Origin: Phascolarctos cinereus
Taxonomy: Eukaryota > Chordata > Mammalia > Diprotodontia > Phascolarctidae
Direction of reading: 5' to 3'
NCBI RefSeq assembly: GCF_002099425.1
Contig: NW_018344216.1
Coordinates: 58,501-122,500, forward strand
DNA: 64,000 nt
How positions within the stretch are numbered: the stretch's first letter is position 1; the number at the start of each line of letters is the position of its first letter. The translations under genes and the position numbers were made by a program. The notes under the pieces were generated by a model, which saw only the letters and a list, made by a program, of their open reading frames with translations, was not told the origin of the DNA and did not search any database. This document shows, one piece after another, positions 45,107-57,814 of the stretch.

Positions 45107-45863
45107 AGTCTGTTTAAAATAATAAGAAAATTTTAAACAAAAAGAAAATTTAAAACATCCACCAAATTGATTAGTCTTGTCTTTCTCTTTTCTTTCTGAT
45201 TGATTTTTGGAAGTCTTTCTCCGCCAAAACAACTTGAATTTATTTGTTGCAACAAAATGCTTGTTCCAGATTCCCATAGCCAAGTGATATGAACAGAAAG
45301 AGGTATAGACATCTAAACAGGGAGGCTTGACCTCATTAAAGTGGGCAGGATTCCTGCAGGTTGCATACTACCAATAGCATTTTTTTCACCTTAATGATTT
45401 TACAAAAAGAAAAGTCAAAACCCGTCATTTTTAAAGCTATAACAAATACAGAAAAAACTATACTTGATCAGTTCAGCCAGCCCTGAAAGTTTATCTCCTA
45501 GCTATGTTAAACCCAGGAACAAAATAAAACATATATTTACTCAAGAAGGACTTGGGGAAGAGGAATAAATTGGATAATAGAGCAGATGTAAAAACAAAAG
45601 CTATCAATAAAAGTTTATTTTTTAAAAAGAGATTCTGTGAAAAAGATTGAACGCTAGTCATTACTTCAATGGTGTAGAAAAAAGCAGTGAAATTATATGT
45701 GGCAAACACAATGAGAAATTTAAGATGCAATGTTTTACCCTCAGTGGAAGGGAGGAAATAGTCCGTGAGAAGGACTTAAAGTCATAGTAGTGAGAGGTAA
45801 GTCAGCACACTAAAAAACATGTTGACATAATATTGGCTTTTTTTAGAACAGTGTTCAAGGAAG

Positions 45864-45904
<41 letters not shown>

Positions 45905-46068
45905 CAACAAGGCCCATTAGAAATGGACTAGCTTCAGATTAGTCCTTCTAAATAAAGCAAGCGCCAAATGATTGGACATCTCTAGCTTATTAAAGCTAAA
46001 TGAATTATTTTTAACCAGAAATTATGAAAGACTGCCTGAGGTAGCATCTTCAGAAGTCTGGATTCTCT
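45107..46068. other. No gene seen; one microsatellite
   Basis: AT-rich unassigned sequence. Contains the (GT)n array listed separately. Confidence 0.4.
45866..45902. repeat. (GT)n microsatellite
   Basis: About 18 uninterrupted GT units. Confidence 0.97.
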
Positions 46069-46362
46069 GTTGTTGTTCAGTTGTTTCTGTCATGTGTGAT
46101 TCTTTGTGAACCCTATTTGGGGTTTTCTTGGCAAAGATACTGAAATGGTTTGCCATTTCCTTCTCCAGCTCATTCTCCTGATGAGGAAACTGAGGCAAAC
46201 AGGGTTAAGTGACTTGCCCAGGGTCACACATCTAGTGTCTGAGGCAGGATTTGAACTCCAGGTCTGATACTCTATCAAGTAGGGTATCAGACCCGGAGTA
46301 TCTAGTCAGGTCTTCCTGACTCCAGGTCTGATACTTTATCCACTGTGCCACTTAGCTGCCCC
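46069..46362 (-). mobile_element. Mar1-type CORE-SINE with an internal duplicated/inverted block
   Basis: GTTGTTGTTCAGTTGTTTCT to GTGCCACTTAGCTGCCCC. Longer than other copies because GGTCTGATAC is repeated and also present inverted: arms at 46261-46270 and 46284-46293. Confidence 0.9.
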
Positions 46363-46436
46363 ATGAGTTCTCCATCCAAGGTTTACTTGAGATTATTCTC
46401 ATTATCCCAAGAGGCTAGAATGTCTTTCTTTTAGAT

Positions 46437-49400
46437 TTTTATTTATTTTATTTTTAATTTATGGAATAAAACAAGTATTTTGATAACAGTATAACAAAAA
46501 AAAAGATGATTGCACATCAAGCTGCAAATCTATGATGTGCAACTTGCAATTCCTTTTAAATAAATAATAAGGTTATCACGTATTTGTCCCTTTTTTCTCT
46601 CCTCCCTAACCCCTCTCCTAGAGATGGCTACCATTAGACACAAATATGTATATGTGTGTGTGTGTGTATATAAAATCATTTTATGCATACTTTTATTTAT
46701 CAGTACTTTTTCTGGATGCAGATAGCATCTTTTTTCATATGTCCTTTGCAATTCATTTGGGTCTTTATAGTAGTCAAAATGGCTTATTTGCTCAAAATTG
46801 TTCTTAAAACAATATTGCTGTTGCTGTATACAATGTTCTCTTGGTTCTGCTCATTTTGCTCTTCATTATTTTGTGCAAGTCTTTGCATGTTTTTCTAAGG
46901 TCATTGAGCTCATTACTTACAGTACAGTAGTATTCCATCACAATCATATACCACAACTTGTTCAGCCATTCCCCAATTGCTGGGCATCCTCTCAGTTTTT
47001 AGTTCTTTGCCACCATAAAGTGAGTTGTTATAAATATTTTAGAACATGTGTGTTATTTTCCTTTTTCCCTGGTCATCTTTGGAAAAAGACCTAGTAGTGG
47101 TATTGTTGGATCAAAGGATATAGGCAGTTTAATAACTATTTGGCCATAATTCCAGATTGCTCTCCAAAATGTTTTGATCAATTTTCAATTCTACCAATAA
47201 TGAATGTGTCCCAATTTTTCCATATCCCCTCCAACATTTGTCACTTTCCCCTTCAATCATTTTATTCAATCTGGTAGGTATAAAATGATATCTCAAGGCT
47301 TTTTAAATTTGTGTTTCTCTAATCAATAGTTATTTAGAACATTTTTTCATATGAGTATAAATTGTTTTGATTTCTTCATTGGGGAATTACCTTTTTATAT
47401 CCTTTCACCATTTATCAATTGGAGAATAACTTGTATTCTTATAGATTTTACAAAGCTCTTTACATATTTGAAATATAAGACCTTTACCTGAGAAACTATC
47501 TATAAAATTCCCCCCAATTTTCTGTTTTCCTTCTGATCTTGTCTATATTTGTTTTATTTGTGCAAACCCTTTTTAGTTTAATGTAATAGAAAATATCCAT
47601 TTTACATATTACTCTGATTCCTATCTCTTTTTATTCATAAATTGTTCACCTATTCATAAGTCCAATAAATAATATGGTCCATGTCCTTCAAATTTTCTTG
47701 TAATATCTCTCTTTATAGCTAGGTCATGTACCCATTTTGACCTTTATCTTGGTGAATGGTGTAAGATATTGGTCTATGTCTGATTTCTGCCATACTGCTT
47801 TCCAGTTTTCCCCACAATCTTTATCAAATATTAAATTTTTATCCCAAAATTTTAAGTCTTTACATTTGTCAAATACAAGGTTACTGTACTTATTTGCTGC
47901 TATAAATTGTATGTTTACTCTGTTCCATTGATTTACCTTTCTATTTCTTAGCTAATACCAGATAGTTTTAATAATTACTGTTCCATGATCTAGTTTAAGA
48001 TCTGGTGCTGCTAAACCTCTTTACTTTTTTTTTTTCATTATTTCCTTTGATATTCTTGACTTTTTGTTCTGCCAAATGAATTTTGTTATTATTTTTTTTC
48101 TAGCTCTGTATATAGAATTTTCCTATTATCATATCTGCAAAAAGTTTTATTACCCTTATTCCCAATTCTGATTCCTTCTATTTCTTTTTCTTCTCATTGT
48201 TATTGCTAGAATTCCCAATACAATATTGAATATTATTGGTGATAGTGGTTATCCTTGTTTCATACCTGATCTTTCTGGGAAAGCTTTTGCCTTATCCCCA
48301 TTACAAATAATGCTTGCTGATGGCTTTAGATAATTTTTTTTTATCAATTTAAGGGAAAATCAATTTATACCTACTTTCAAATGTTTTTAGTAGAAATGAG
48401 TGTTGCACTTTTTCTGCCTCTATTGATATAATCGTATTTTTAAACTTCTGTTATTGATATAATCAATTGCATTAATAGTTTTCCTTATATTAAGCCATCC
48501 TTGTATTCCTGGTATAAATCCCAGTTGGCCATATTGTATAATCTTTGTAATATGCTGTTGTAATCTTTCAGCTAGTGTTTTATTTAGGATATTTGCATCC
48601 ATATTCATTAATGGTATTGATTTATAATATTCTTTCTCTGTTTTCACTCTTCCTGGTCAAGGTAACAGGATCATATTTATTTCATAAAAGGTGTTTGGTA
48701 GGATCCCTTCTTTGCCTATTATTTCATATAATTCAGTTAATATTGGAATTAGTTGATCTTTAAATGTTTGATAGAATTAACCTGTAAATCCATCTTGTAC
48801 TGGTGCTTCTTTCTTGGGAAGCTCATATATGGACTATTTAATCTTTTTTCTAAAATAGGTCTATTTAGATATTCTATTTCCTCTTCTATTAATCTAGGCA
48901 ATTTTGTTTTTTATAAATATTCTTCCATTTCACTTAAGTTGTTAAATTTATTGACATATAATTAGACAAAAATGCTCCTTATAATTGCTTTAATTCCATC
49001 TTTGTTAATGGTAGATTCATCCTTTTAATTTTTGATACTAGTAATTTGGTTTTCTTCTCTCTTTTTAAAATCAAATTACCAATGGTTTATCTATTTTATT
49101 ACTTTTTTTTATAAAACCAACTTATAGTTTTATTTATTAACTCAATGGGTTTTTTACAATTTTATTAATCTTACCTTTAATTTTTGGGATTTCCAATTTG
49201 GTGTTTAATTGGGGATCTTTAGCTTGTTCTTTTTCTAGTTTTTTTAGTTACATACCCAATTCATTGAGCTGCTATTTTTCTATTTTATTGCCATAATCAT
49301 TTAAAGATAGAAATTTTCCTCTGTCACTGCTTTTGTTGTAACTCATAGGTTTTGATGTATTGCTTCATTATTGTCATTCTCCTCAATGAAATTATTGATT

Positions 49401-49480
49401 GTTTCTATTTGTTCTTTAACCCACTCGTTCTGTAAGATTAGGTTGTTTAAGAAGCTAGGATTTCTAAATAACAGCAATGT
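46437..49480 (-). mobile_element. L1, 5'-truncated
   Basis: About 3 kb antisense. 3' UTR at about 46437-46900, ORF2 C-terminal region to about 48000, reverse transcriptase region at 48420-48647 ([20 protein letters not shown] and [20 protein letters not shown]), and part of the region upstream to about 49480. The 5' UTR, ORF1 and endonuclease are absent. Many stops; dead. Confidence 0.92.
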
Positions 49481-50074
49481 GCATATATAACTGTTGTGTC
49501 AAAGGCTCTCGCAATAGGAAGAGCCCAGATTGTTTCTGGGGGGATTTCTCATTTTTTGTGACTTGTAGATTCTACACGGAAAATTTGAGGAAGTTACTAT
49601 GAGGATCCAGCTTATATAATGACACCAAGTGCCTTTGTGAACATGAAAATTAAGACAACAAAGTTTTATTGAATGACTGAAGGAAATATCATCAAGCTCT
49701 TAGAAAATAGGAATCCTCCAATTGAGAGCCCTCTCCCTAACCCAAACAGCTCTGTTAGATTCTCAGTTACTTCTAGTCTGAAACTACGAGGTTCTTCATT
49801 GGCGGATCCCAGCAGGTATGGTCAGGTATGTATTGTCTGTACCTATCACATGACTCAAAAGTCTTCATAAAGCCTTACCATGGTTATGAATGGTTATAAA
49901 TGGCTCCCAGCAGGCAGTGTCAAATGCTTAGCTCAAGCAGCCCTACACAGGCTGAGGCAAATCTTTCTCTGATGTTGGGAAAAGTCTCCATACTGCAAAA
50001 GAGGAGACTGCTAAAACTGTCCTGGTCTGAAAGGAGACACAGTTCTCCCTTTCCAACTTTACTCTCCTTTCTGT
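49481..50074. other. No gene or assignable repeat
   Basis: Unassigned sequence between L1 and L2. Confidence 0.4.
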
Positions 50075-50360
50075 ACTCTCTGGTTTAGACAAAGTGGCTT
50101 TTCGTGTTCTTTACTCACATATACCTTTCCATCACTCAACTCTAAAACTTTGTATTGGCTTTACCCCATTCCTGGAATGCAATCAGACCTCACCTGTGAC
50201 TCTTAGAAACCCAAAACTCTGGTCACATGCCACATTCTTTCTACATCAGACCTCTCCTAAACTACTCAGATACTAGCGCTCTCCACAAAAAACAAACAAA
50301 CAAACAAAAAAACTAACCACATACACTTTGCGTGTATATCTCCTTTTTGGTTACTTGAAC
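50075..50360 (+). mobile_element. L2 3' UTR
   Basis: CCCATTCCTGGAATGCAATC, CTGTGACTCTTAGAAACCC, CTACATCAGACCTCTCCTAA. Confidence 0.7.
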
Positions 50361-50394
50361 AAGCAACATGAAATCATAGACTATTAAATGAGAG

Positions 50395-50710
50395 GGAATG
50401 AGTCCTGATAAAGCTCCTGCCTTGAAGCCAAGAATACCTATGTTCTTAGCTCATCTCTATCATATACTAACTGTGTGACCTTGGGCAAGACACTTAACCT
50501 CTGAGTGCTCACTCTACTCAGTTTTTTAAAACTAAGACACATAAATCTGTCTGCCTCAGTTTCCTCATCTGTAAAATAGGGATAATAATAGCCCCTACCT
50601 TCCAGGGTTATTGTGAAAATCAAATGAAATAATAAAGCACTTTGTAAACCTTAAAGCACTGTATAAATGTTAGCTATTATTATTATTTTCATCATCTTCA
50701 TTATTATTAA
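50395..50710 (+). mobile_element. MIR, full length with an internal insertion
   Basis: TAACTGTGTGACCTTGGGCA, TTTCCTCATCTGTAAAATAG, AATGTTAGCTATTATTATTA. About 40 extra bases lie between the core and the TTTCCTCATC block. Confidence 0.92.
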
Positions 50711-50794
50711 GATTATAGGCTGCAGAAAAGTCACTGACCTGCAGTGGTAGAAGGAATTTCCTCATCCCTGTATCATATACTGGGTACTTATGTA

Positions 50795-50867
50795 CAAAGG
50801 AATATAAGTTCCTTGAGGGCAAGGACTATTTCAACTTTGTCTTTGTTATGACCAGTGCCTAACATGT
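50795..50867 (+). mobile_element. L2 3' end, left part, split by an RTE-like repeat
   Basis: ATAAGTTCCTTGAGGGCAAG, ACCAGTGCCTAACATG. The terminus resumes at 51150-51207 (CACATGATAGGTGTTTAATA). Confidence 0.8.
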
Positions 50868-51149
50868 GTCTAATGGCCATGAAGGTGGTAGAAGCAGGCA
50901 GTGTGGAGTGTGATGTGCTTAGAGTTTGGTCAGACATTGAGGATGGCAAGGTCACCCACTGCATCCCAGGCCAGGAAGACCTATGTTCATCATGACTCTT
51001 GTCCTGCCACTGTACTTCAATGACTCTGGAAGAGAGAGTGAAACTGACAAGTTGGTGCAACTCTGCTTCACTTAAATCCAATTCACTCATGAGTCAAGAC
51101 ACCACCCCATGATGTCCTCCTGGAAAATGAAGGACAAACAACAACAACG
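50868..51149 (+). mobile_element. RTE-like repeat (BovB-like 3' end)
   Basis: GCAAGGTCACCCACTGCATC, GTCCTGCCACTGTACTTCAA, AATGAAGGACAAACAACAAC tail. Same family as 51831-52004, 59611-59811 and 42827-43175. Confidence 0.85.
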
Positions 51150-51207
51150 AGGCTAATACAATGCCCAGCACATGATAGGTGTTTAATAAGTGCTTGTTGA
51201 TTGAGTA
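51150..51207 (+). mobile_element. L2 3' end, right part
   Basis: ATGCCCAGCACATGATAGGT, TTTAATAAGTGCTTGTTGA. Confidence 0.8.
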
Positions 51208-51289
51208 TATTGCGCCAAATTAGGGAATTTCTGGCACAAAAGTTCATCTTTCCAATATTTCTGCCTTGCAAAAGTATTTCTAGAGAGCA

Positions 51290-51420
51290 CAACCTCGTTA
51301 CCCTCAACTTACAAGAAAGTCCTTGACTTGCCCAGAGTCACACAATTAATAAATATCTGAGGCAGAATTTGAACTCAGATCTTCCTTACTTGAAGCCTAA
51401 TACTTGATCCTCTACACCAT
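51290..51420 (-). mobile_element. MIR
   Basis: GACTTGCCCAGAGTCACACA, GCAGAATTTGAACTCAGATC. Confidence 0.85.
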
Positions 51421-51647
51421 TCATATGTCTACATCTATAGGAGAGGGATTTTACATACAAAAGTTAGAAAGAGGTGTCATACTGCTGGAAAAAAAATACT
51501 CAAATGGCAGAGAAGACATTCAAGACAAGCTTACATGTATTGGGAAAAATACATTTTTATGATTTACCTCTATGGTATCTGTAGCTCCTTTTTCTGGTTA
51601 AGATTCCAGTCAGAAGGACAGTGTCACACTGGATGGAAGGTTATATG

Positions 51648-51745
51648 TCAGAGACTGAGGTGTAAGAAGACTGGAAGGGTAGGAAGGACCTAGGTTGTAA
51701 AGGACTTCTAATACCAAACAAAATATTTTATATAAATTCCTGATT
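51648..51745 (-). mobile_element. L2 fragment
   Basis: GGAAGGGTAGGAAGGACCTA, GGTTGTAAAGGACTTCTAA. Confidence 0.6.
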
Positions 51746-51830
51746 GTGAGTCTGCATCCCCCAAACCAATGTTATGGACTTTGCCCAAAGCAATCCACAG
51801 GCTGGCAACAAGACCCAGCTCTCTCAAGAT

Positions 51831-52004
51831 TGTGGTTTGTCCTTCCTTCTCAACAAGGATCGTGATATCAGGAAGATGATGCCATGACTTGCATGTGAAT
51901 TGGATTTAAGTGAGGGCAGGCTATGCAAGGTCACCAGCCTCACTTTCTCCTCCAGAGCCATCTGGGTCGAGTGGCAACATATAGATCAGGATGACTGGAG
52001 ATGG
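51831..52004 (-). mobile_element. RTE-like repeat (BovB-like 3' end)
   Basis: Antisense copy flanked by 16-bp target duplications CCAGCTCTCTCAAGAT (51815-51830) and CCAGCTCTCCCAAGAT (52005-52020), one mismatch. About 174 bp between them. Confidence 0.9.
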
Positions 52005-52389
52005 CCAGCTCTCCCAAGATCCTTCCTCATTGGCATGCATTTGAAGCTAGGACAGAGAAAGAAAAGGCTAGATGAAGTAAGAAAGGTCCAAATTTCTGTC
52101 TTTGTTATGCATATCTGCCCCCCACAAAATTTCTAATTCTTTTTGTACTGCATTCTGACTAGTATAAACCTCTTGGTCTCTTTACAACATCAATAAATCC
52201 AGTGGTCTTTTCTCTATCCTCTTTTTTTAAACTTTTCTTTAATTTTTAACTCTGTTATCACCTCTTTTAAAAAAAAAATCTTCTCTTGGCTTACATGGAA
52301 TGACCTTATTCTGATTCTCCTCCAACCTCTCTGATCACTCCATTTTATTGTCTTAGTTGCTTCTCTTTCTCTTCTCAATCCTTGAAAGT

Positions 52390-52740
52390 AGGCCTCCTAA
52401 TCTGCTTCTACAGTATCCCACACACACTCCACACATCCTATATGCCACTCCAAGGTCCATTCCCTAACATGCTACCTTCATTATGTTACTACCCCTATGA
52501 AAATGTTTTAATGGTTCCCCCATGCCTAAATGGCAAAATACAGACTCCTCATTCTGGCATTGATGGCTCTCCAAAATTTGGCCCAAACTCATTTTCCTGC
52601 CCTTATCTCTGACATTTGTCTCAATCTTAACCATTTCTTAAAGTTTAGCTCAAATTTCATTAACCTGGTGAAGCTTTCTCTGATTAACCCAGGCCACAGA
52701 GATCTCTCCTTCTATATTTTTATTATTACTCATTGTCCAT
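52390..52740 (+). mobile_element. L2 3' coding end and UTR, left part
   Basis: GGCAAAATACAGACTCCTCA, AAATTTGGCCCAAACTCATT, TGGTGAAGCTTTCTCTGATT. Confidence 0.75.
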
Positions 52741-52975
52741 ACCACTCACTCAACCAATCAAAAAAAATTATTAAGCACCTATTTTGTGCCAGGCACTATG
52801 ACAAATGTTAGGGGTACAAAAAGAGGCAAATGACAGTCCCCACCATTACAATTTAATGGGGGAGAAGTAAATGCAAACAGTATATGCAAAGCAAAACATA
52901 CATATTGGGGTAAATGAGAGATAATTAACAGAGAGAAGCAAAGAGTACTTAATTAACGATATGACGGTCAGAGTA
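52741..52975 (-). mobile_element. Second L2 3' end, opposite orientation, inside the L2
   Basis: TTATTAAGCACCTATTTTGT, GCCAGGCACTATGACAAATG, GGGGAGAAGTAAATGC. Confidence 0.75.
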
Positions 52976-52984
52976 GGGTAACTT

Positions 52985-53140
52985 TATATAACTCATTTTC
53001 CTCAGTGGTAGATCCTATTAGATTATAAGCTTCTTAAGGGAGTGGGGACCATGTCTATTTCATTTTTGTATTTTCTACTGCACTTAGCAGGGTATCCTGT
53101 ACAGAGAAGTTGTTTAATGAATATTTGCTGGTTGACTATG
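52985..53140 (+). mobile_element. L2 3' end, right part
   Basis: TAGATTATAAGCTTCTTAAG, TTTAATGAATATTTGCTGGT. Confidence 0.8.
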
Positions 53141-53159
53141 CCCCACCCCCACCATTGGA

Positions 53160-53300
53160 TTGTGTCCTGACCAACTACTCATTGCCCAACACCTTGGAAG
53201 TCAAATTAAGTGCTACTATATGCACAGTACCAGATGTTGATGAAGTAAAGACAAAAGCAAAAAGCACAGTCCCTGACCTCAAGAAACTTCATTGTGCTGA
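53160..53300 (-). mobile_element. L2 fragment
   Basis: AGCACAGTCCCTGACCTCAA, GAAACTTCATTGTGC. Confidence 0.55.
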
Positions 53301-54299
53301 TTGCAGTACCCTAACTACCCCAATCATGTTGGAATCTGCTTTCTACCACAGCTGACCCAGGAGGGTAGCTGACCTGAGATAATATGCAGCCCTTTCTGTC
53401 TCTGTGTTCACATTTAGGAGAAGTTAATAATGTGCTTTGGTTATCAGTTCAGAAAATAGCCAGAAGTCTAAAAATTGATGTTGATCCAATTTGGAGTCTG
53501 CAGAGGTTGATGGTATCCTGGCAAAAGTGAATGGTGTCCTCTAATTAAGTACTTATTAGGACTCCATGTTGCAAAATGATAAATTGATTTAAAGTAGTGT
53601 TTGTTCCAGGATACAAAGCAGTGCTTAAAGGAAGCAGTCTATGTTTACATTGCAGACTGGTGTTTACCCGAACTGAGGTTACTCCTTTCATTATGTGCTG
53701 ATCTCTAGGACACATGGCATATCAAGGTAGGATTGATGAGTGCTTCTCCATGGGCATAAGAAGCTCCTCTAGCAAGAATTAGCTTTGCCTGAGTACACCA
53801 CATAAATAGAACAGAAGCTGGTTCGGGGTAAACAGATGAGTAGTAGTGCCACAATTAGGGCAGTTTTTATAAGAGCAACCTTAAGTGGTTCAAGCTAATG
53901 GCTTTGGCATGACTTCTCAAATCAAAAGGAAATAGCTGAGTGTGTAGCCTTAGGAAGGGCCATAATGATGAGAAAAAGATCACAGGCTGTAACAGTGCCC
54001 ATTTCTCAACCTTTCAAGCAAAAAAAGGCTCAGGCAGTCAGGTTGAGGACATGCCCTTGTGTGTAGATTATGAAATATTTGCATCAGACTCATAAACAGA
54101 AATGGAAATAAGAAGTCAAAATGGGTCTTTTATTATACGCAGAAGAAATCCCAAAGTTCATCAGTTATGAATTCTTTATTCTTTAAAGCTTAATTGTTGC
54201 ATTCAACCATAACTAATATGAAATAAATGTATACTTGATCATGAGAAAGGAGCCAGGAACATGTAAAACTCTGAAAGGAAATATGAGAGGGTACATAAA
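53301..54299. other. Repeat-poor stretch, no gene recognised
   Basis: About 1 kb of apparently unique sequence. Confidence 0.4.
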
Positions 54300-54420
54300 C
54301 ATTCAGCGTGGCATAGTGAATTAAGTGCTGATATCGGCATCAAGAAGACCTGAGTTTAAATTCCACTGCTGACATTTACTAGCACTGTGATGTTGGTCAG
54401 TGCTAGTTGTAGGCAATTCC
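54300..54420 (+). mobile_element. MIR 5' half
   Basis: GTGGCATAGTGAATTAAGTG, AAGAAGACCTGAGTTTAAAT. Confidence 0.8.
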
Positions 54421-55289
54421 AGTGGAGACATCTAGTATCTCATAGCTGAGTAGTGATCTGCCTTAGTGAGAGTTCCAGAAAGGAAGATCCTCACATGATA
54501 AAAATCACAGATTTTGCTCATGAAAAAGGTAAATTAAATTAATAAGCCCTGCTGCTTCTCCATGTTGTATATAGCTTGAGTAACACTGATGATTCTGAAC
54601 CTGCTGTTTAATTAGAAGAAGGCATCATATGAAAAGACTGTTCTGTGATGATAACTGTGCCTGATACCTTAAAGCATCAGTCTCCTGGGATTTGTAGTAA
54701 TAGGTAGGTTGGAAATGTTTGTTTCATTCCAGCCTCCATTCAAGTAATAAATTTGACAAAGTATTGTACTGGAATGTGCTTTACTAGCTTGTGGGCACAA
54801 GCTTTGGAATAAAACATGATGGAAAGGTACAAGTCACAGTTTGAGGGAATTTTCCTCTGTGAGAAGCAAAGTACACGCTACGGTAGTCACAGAGCAGGGA
54901 GTTATTAGCTGATTTATTGATCAAGCTGGGCAATCATTGTAAATCCCTAAAAGAGGAATTATTCTGTGAGCTGTTTAATGAAGTGTGTGTCATTCGCTGA
55001 AAACCAAACATCAGAATGAGTTGAAAGAAAGTTTTCTCGTCCTGAAATAAGCCACACTTATGAATTCTCCTATTTCTAATGAATGATCTCAGCATAATTG
55101 CAGTCTATGCCTGCTCCTTCTCTATTATTGTCTTCCTATGCCTTAAGCACAGCTAAAAATGAGTAAAGACTCAGGAATTGCTGCTCATTTTGAAATAATA
55201 CTGAGGTGACTAAATGGATCTAAAGGAAGAGGGGGGAAATGGAACTAAATCGCCTGCTTAACTACTGATCCCCCCAAATGCTTGTGAGA
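54421..55289. other. Repeat-poor stretch, no gene recognised
   Basis: About 0.9 kb of apparently unique sequence. Confidence 0.4.
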
Positions 55290-55440
55290 AAGTCATATAT
55301 GATCGGAGCCTCAGTTTTCTCATTGTAAAATGAGACAACACTTGCCCTATACTATAGAGCAACATTTGCCCGGGGAGAGCGGCATTGAGTAGGGTACTCA
55401 GCTCTTTAAGAGAATGAAGTAAATGAAAGCACTGTGTTAT
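55290..55440 (+). mobile_element. MIR fragment
   Basis: GAGCCTCAGTTTTCTCATTG, AAAATGAGACAACACTTG. Confidence 0.65.
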
Positions 55441-55496
55441 TATGTATTGCTATATTATGTACATATGTTATATTCATATATAATATATATTAATCA

Positions 55497-55734
55497 TTGT
55501 TAAGTACTTTTTCAGTCATGCCCTACTCTTTGTTACCCCATTTGGGGTTTTCTTGGCAAAGATACTAGAGTGATTCACCATTTCCTTTTCAGATAATTTT
55601 ACAGATAAGGAAACTGAGGCAAACAGAGTGAAATGACTTACCCGGGGGGGTCACACAGCTAGTAAGTATCTGAGGCTGAATTTAAATTCAGGTCTTCTTG
55701 ACTTTCAGGTTCAGCACTCTATTGTAACTGCCCT
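55497..55734 (-). mobile_element. Mar1-type CORE-SINE
   Basis: TTTTTCAGTCATGCCCTACT, CCCCATTTGGGGTTTTCTTG, ending at a degraded head near ACTGCCC. Confidence 0.9.
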
Positions 55735-55959
55735 GCATCACTCATAACTAATGTTTATTTCTAGACCAAATGCAGATTCCTTTCCATCTTGTATACAGAG
55801 TTTCTGCACTATGGGGATCTTGTCTTTTATTCCATTGCCCTTATAGAACTGGACAGAGATGGGGGGGGCAAGGAAGTAGACACTGGACTTGTGATTTTAT
55901 TAGTTGGGGGAAGGCTCAGATGGGGAAATGCCCTCCACCAATTCAGATAGGCACCTTCC

Positions 55960-56090
55960 CTATAACTTATAACCTTAGCTGCCTGGAGCACTGAGATAGT
56001 GACTTGCCCATGGTCACTAGTCAGAATGTGGTTGAGGCAGGACCTGAACCCAGGTCTTTTTGGCTTTAAGTTTGGCTCTCTATCCACTAA
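55960..56090 (-). mobile_element. MIR
   Basis: GACTTGCCCATGGTCACTAG, CCTGAACCCAGGTCTTTT, TCTCTATCCACT. Confidence 0.8.
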
Positions 56091-56092
56091 AT

Positions 56093-56170
56093 GATTTATG
56101 TCTTTAGTGTAATTCTTAGCACAGTGACTGACACATAGCAGGTGGCTAATAAATACTAGTTGACTAGCAA
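56093..56170 (+). mobile_element. L2 3' end
   Basis: TTCTTAGCACAGTGACTGAC, ACATAGCAGGTGGCTAATAA. Confidence 0.75.
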
Positions 56171-56235
56171 ACTAGTTCCTAAATGGTATCGATGTAGAAA
56201 GTGCCTATAGAAGTACTTAGAGATTTGGCAATTTC

Positions 56236-56384
56236 ATTGTTGTTGTTTGGTCATTTCAGTGGTGTCCAACTGTTGGTGACCCCATTTGAGGTTTTCTTGG
56301 CAAAGGTACTGGAGTGGTTTGTCACTTCCTTCTCCAGCTCATTTTACAGATGAGGAAACTGAGGCAAACAGGGCTAAGTGACAG
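56236..56384 (-). mobile_element. Mar1-type CORE-SINE, tail half only
   Basis: TTGTTGTTGTTTGGTCATTT to GGCAAACAGGGCTAAGTGAC. The tRNA-like head is missing. Confidence 0.88.
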
Positions 56385-56734
56385 GGTCAAACATAGACAC
56401 TTAGTACCTATCGTCATTGGCAATGCCATCTGGTCAGGGTTAAAAATACATCCTGCAATAGCACTGGTCTTTATTGCCATTCTGTTCCTCTGCATCTTCA
56501 GTGTGAATGATTTATTCTCAGTATACTTTTCCATTTTATAAAGGATTTTGCATGGGTCTATATAAAATAGCTTTTTAAAAATTGCCTTGAAAATTAGTTT
56601 TCAAAAATCATTAATCTCAGGAAAATTCAATTTGGCAAGCAGAGCTTGCTTTGGCCCCACTAATCTATACAAAGGCTTTTTTCCCTCTTGTCTGTCACTT
56701 TCTAACATCTTTACCTACTCACATTATTCCCACC

Positions 56735-56870
56735 AATTTAAGAGAAAAACTAGAGAATTATTGTATTTCAGAGTGGGAAGGCCATTTAATTCAGCCCCAA
56801 CTTGAAAGAGACTCCCCTCTACAACTTTTTTCCCAAAGTGGTCCTTTAGCCTTTGCTTGTGTAATCCATG
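56735..56870 (-). mobile_element. CR1/L3 3' fragment
   Basis: TTTCAGAGTGGGAAGGCCAT, AGTGGTCCTTTAGCCTTTGC. Confidence 0.65.
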
Positions 56871-56974
56871 GCCCAGGACTTACATGGACTGGGTCTACTC
56901 CTAATAAAAGTAGATTGCTTTCTTTTGGGCTCATTATGACCTCACTCAGATAAACTAAAGGAAAATCTCCTGAT

Positions 56975-57810
56975 ATAGCTAGTGGAACCCATAGATGTGG
57001 GTGAAAGTTTTCCCCAGATCATATATAAGCATTTAAGTTAACAATGCTTATACAATGGGTACAAAATAATTTATTTCATTCCACAGAAAATACAAAAAAA
57101 AATGTGGGCTCACAGGAGCCCATAAACAAGTACAAATAAGGAGATAATACACAAACAACTCACAGTAGCCCATAAAAAAATCAATACAGTTGTCCGTCTC
57201 CAGTGATTCCCACTTTTTCCCCAGGTCCTAAAGTCCTTTAGACTTGATGTCATCTCATAGACTGAACTCCCTTTAGAAGGAATCTGAACTTGGAATTATG
57301 AAACAAACAAGACACAATATTTCTGTGAGTCCTTCTTTTCCCCCCACAAAGACTCATACATAGACATCCAGCTTTATGGTACTGCTCTGAGGGCTTGGAC
57401 TCCTCTAGGGAGGAAGTGTTCTTATGTCTGCTAGACACCTCAACATTTCAGAGGGTCTATGTTACCCTGTGGAGACCTATATAAATATTGAGACCTAGGA
57501 TACTACTCGGAAGGTTTGAACAATCAAAGTCCCAAACAAAGGTTCACTCTGTAATCTCATCAATATCATTAGGGAATTCCCTTGACTAATCAGTCCTCCA
57601 AAAGCAGCATCCAGGATTGCCAAGGTATCAGGCCACACTGTTCTTATAGATTTTTCATCCATCAAGATTCTAGAGGAGATGCCAAGAAGTAACTGATAGC
57701 TCCATGGCTTACATTGACTAAGCCTAACCATGGAAGCTGATCAATAAAAATATCATTGTCTTTGGCCTGTTTTGCCCCTCACCTCATTTACTCTAGATAA
57801 TCTCATGATA
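56975..57810 (+). repeat. Unassigned direct duplication, unit 1
   Basis: Shares ordered blocks with 57815-58640: CCATAGATGTGGGT, CAGAAAAT, AATTCAGTTC-type blocks, CTGAACTTG, ATTTCTGTGAGTC/ATTTCAGTGAGTC, and AATATCATT near its end. The spacing between partner blocks stays near 820-835 bp. Family unknown; strand label arbitrary. Confidence 0.6.
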
Positions 57811-57814
57811 CCAC

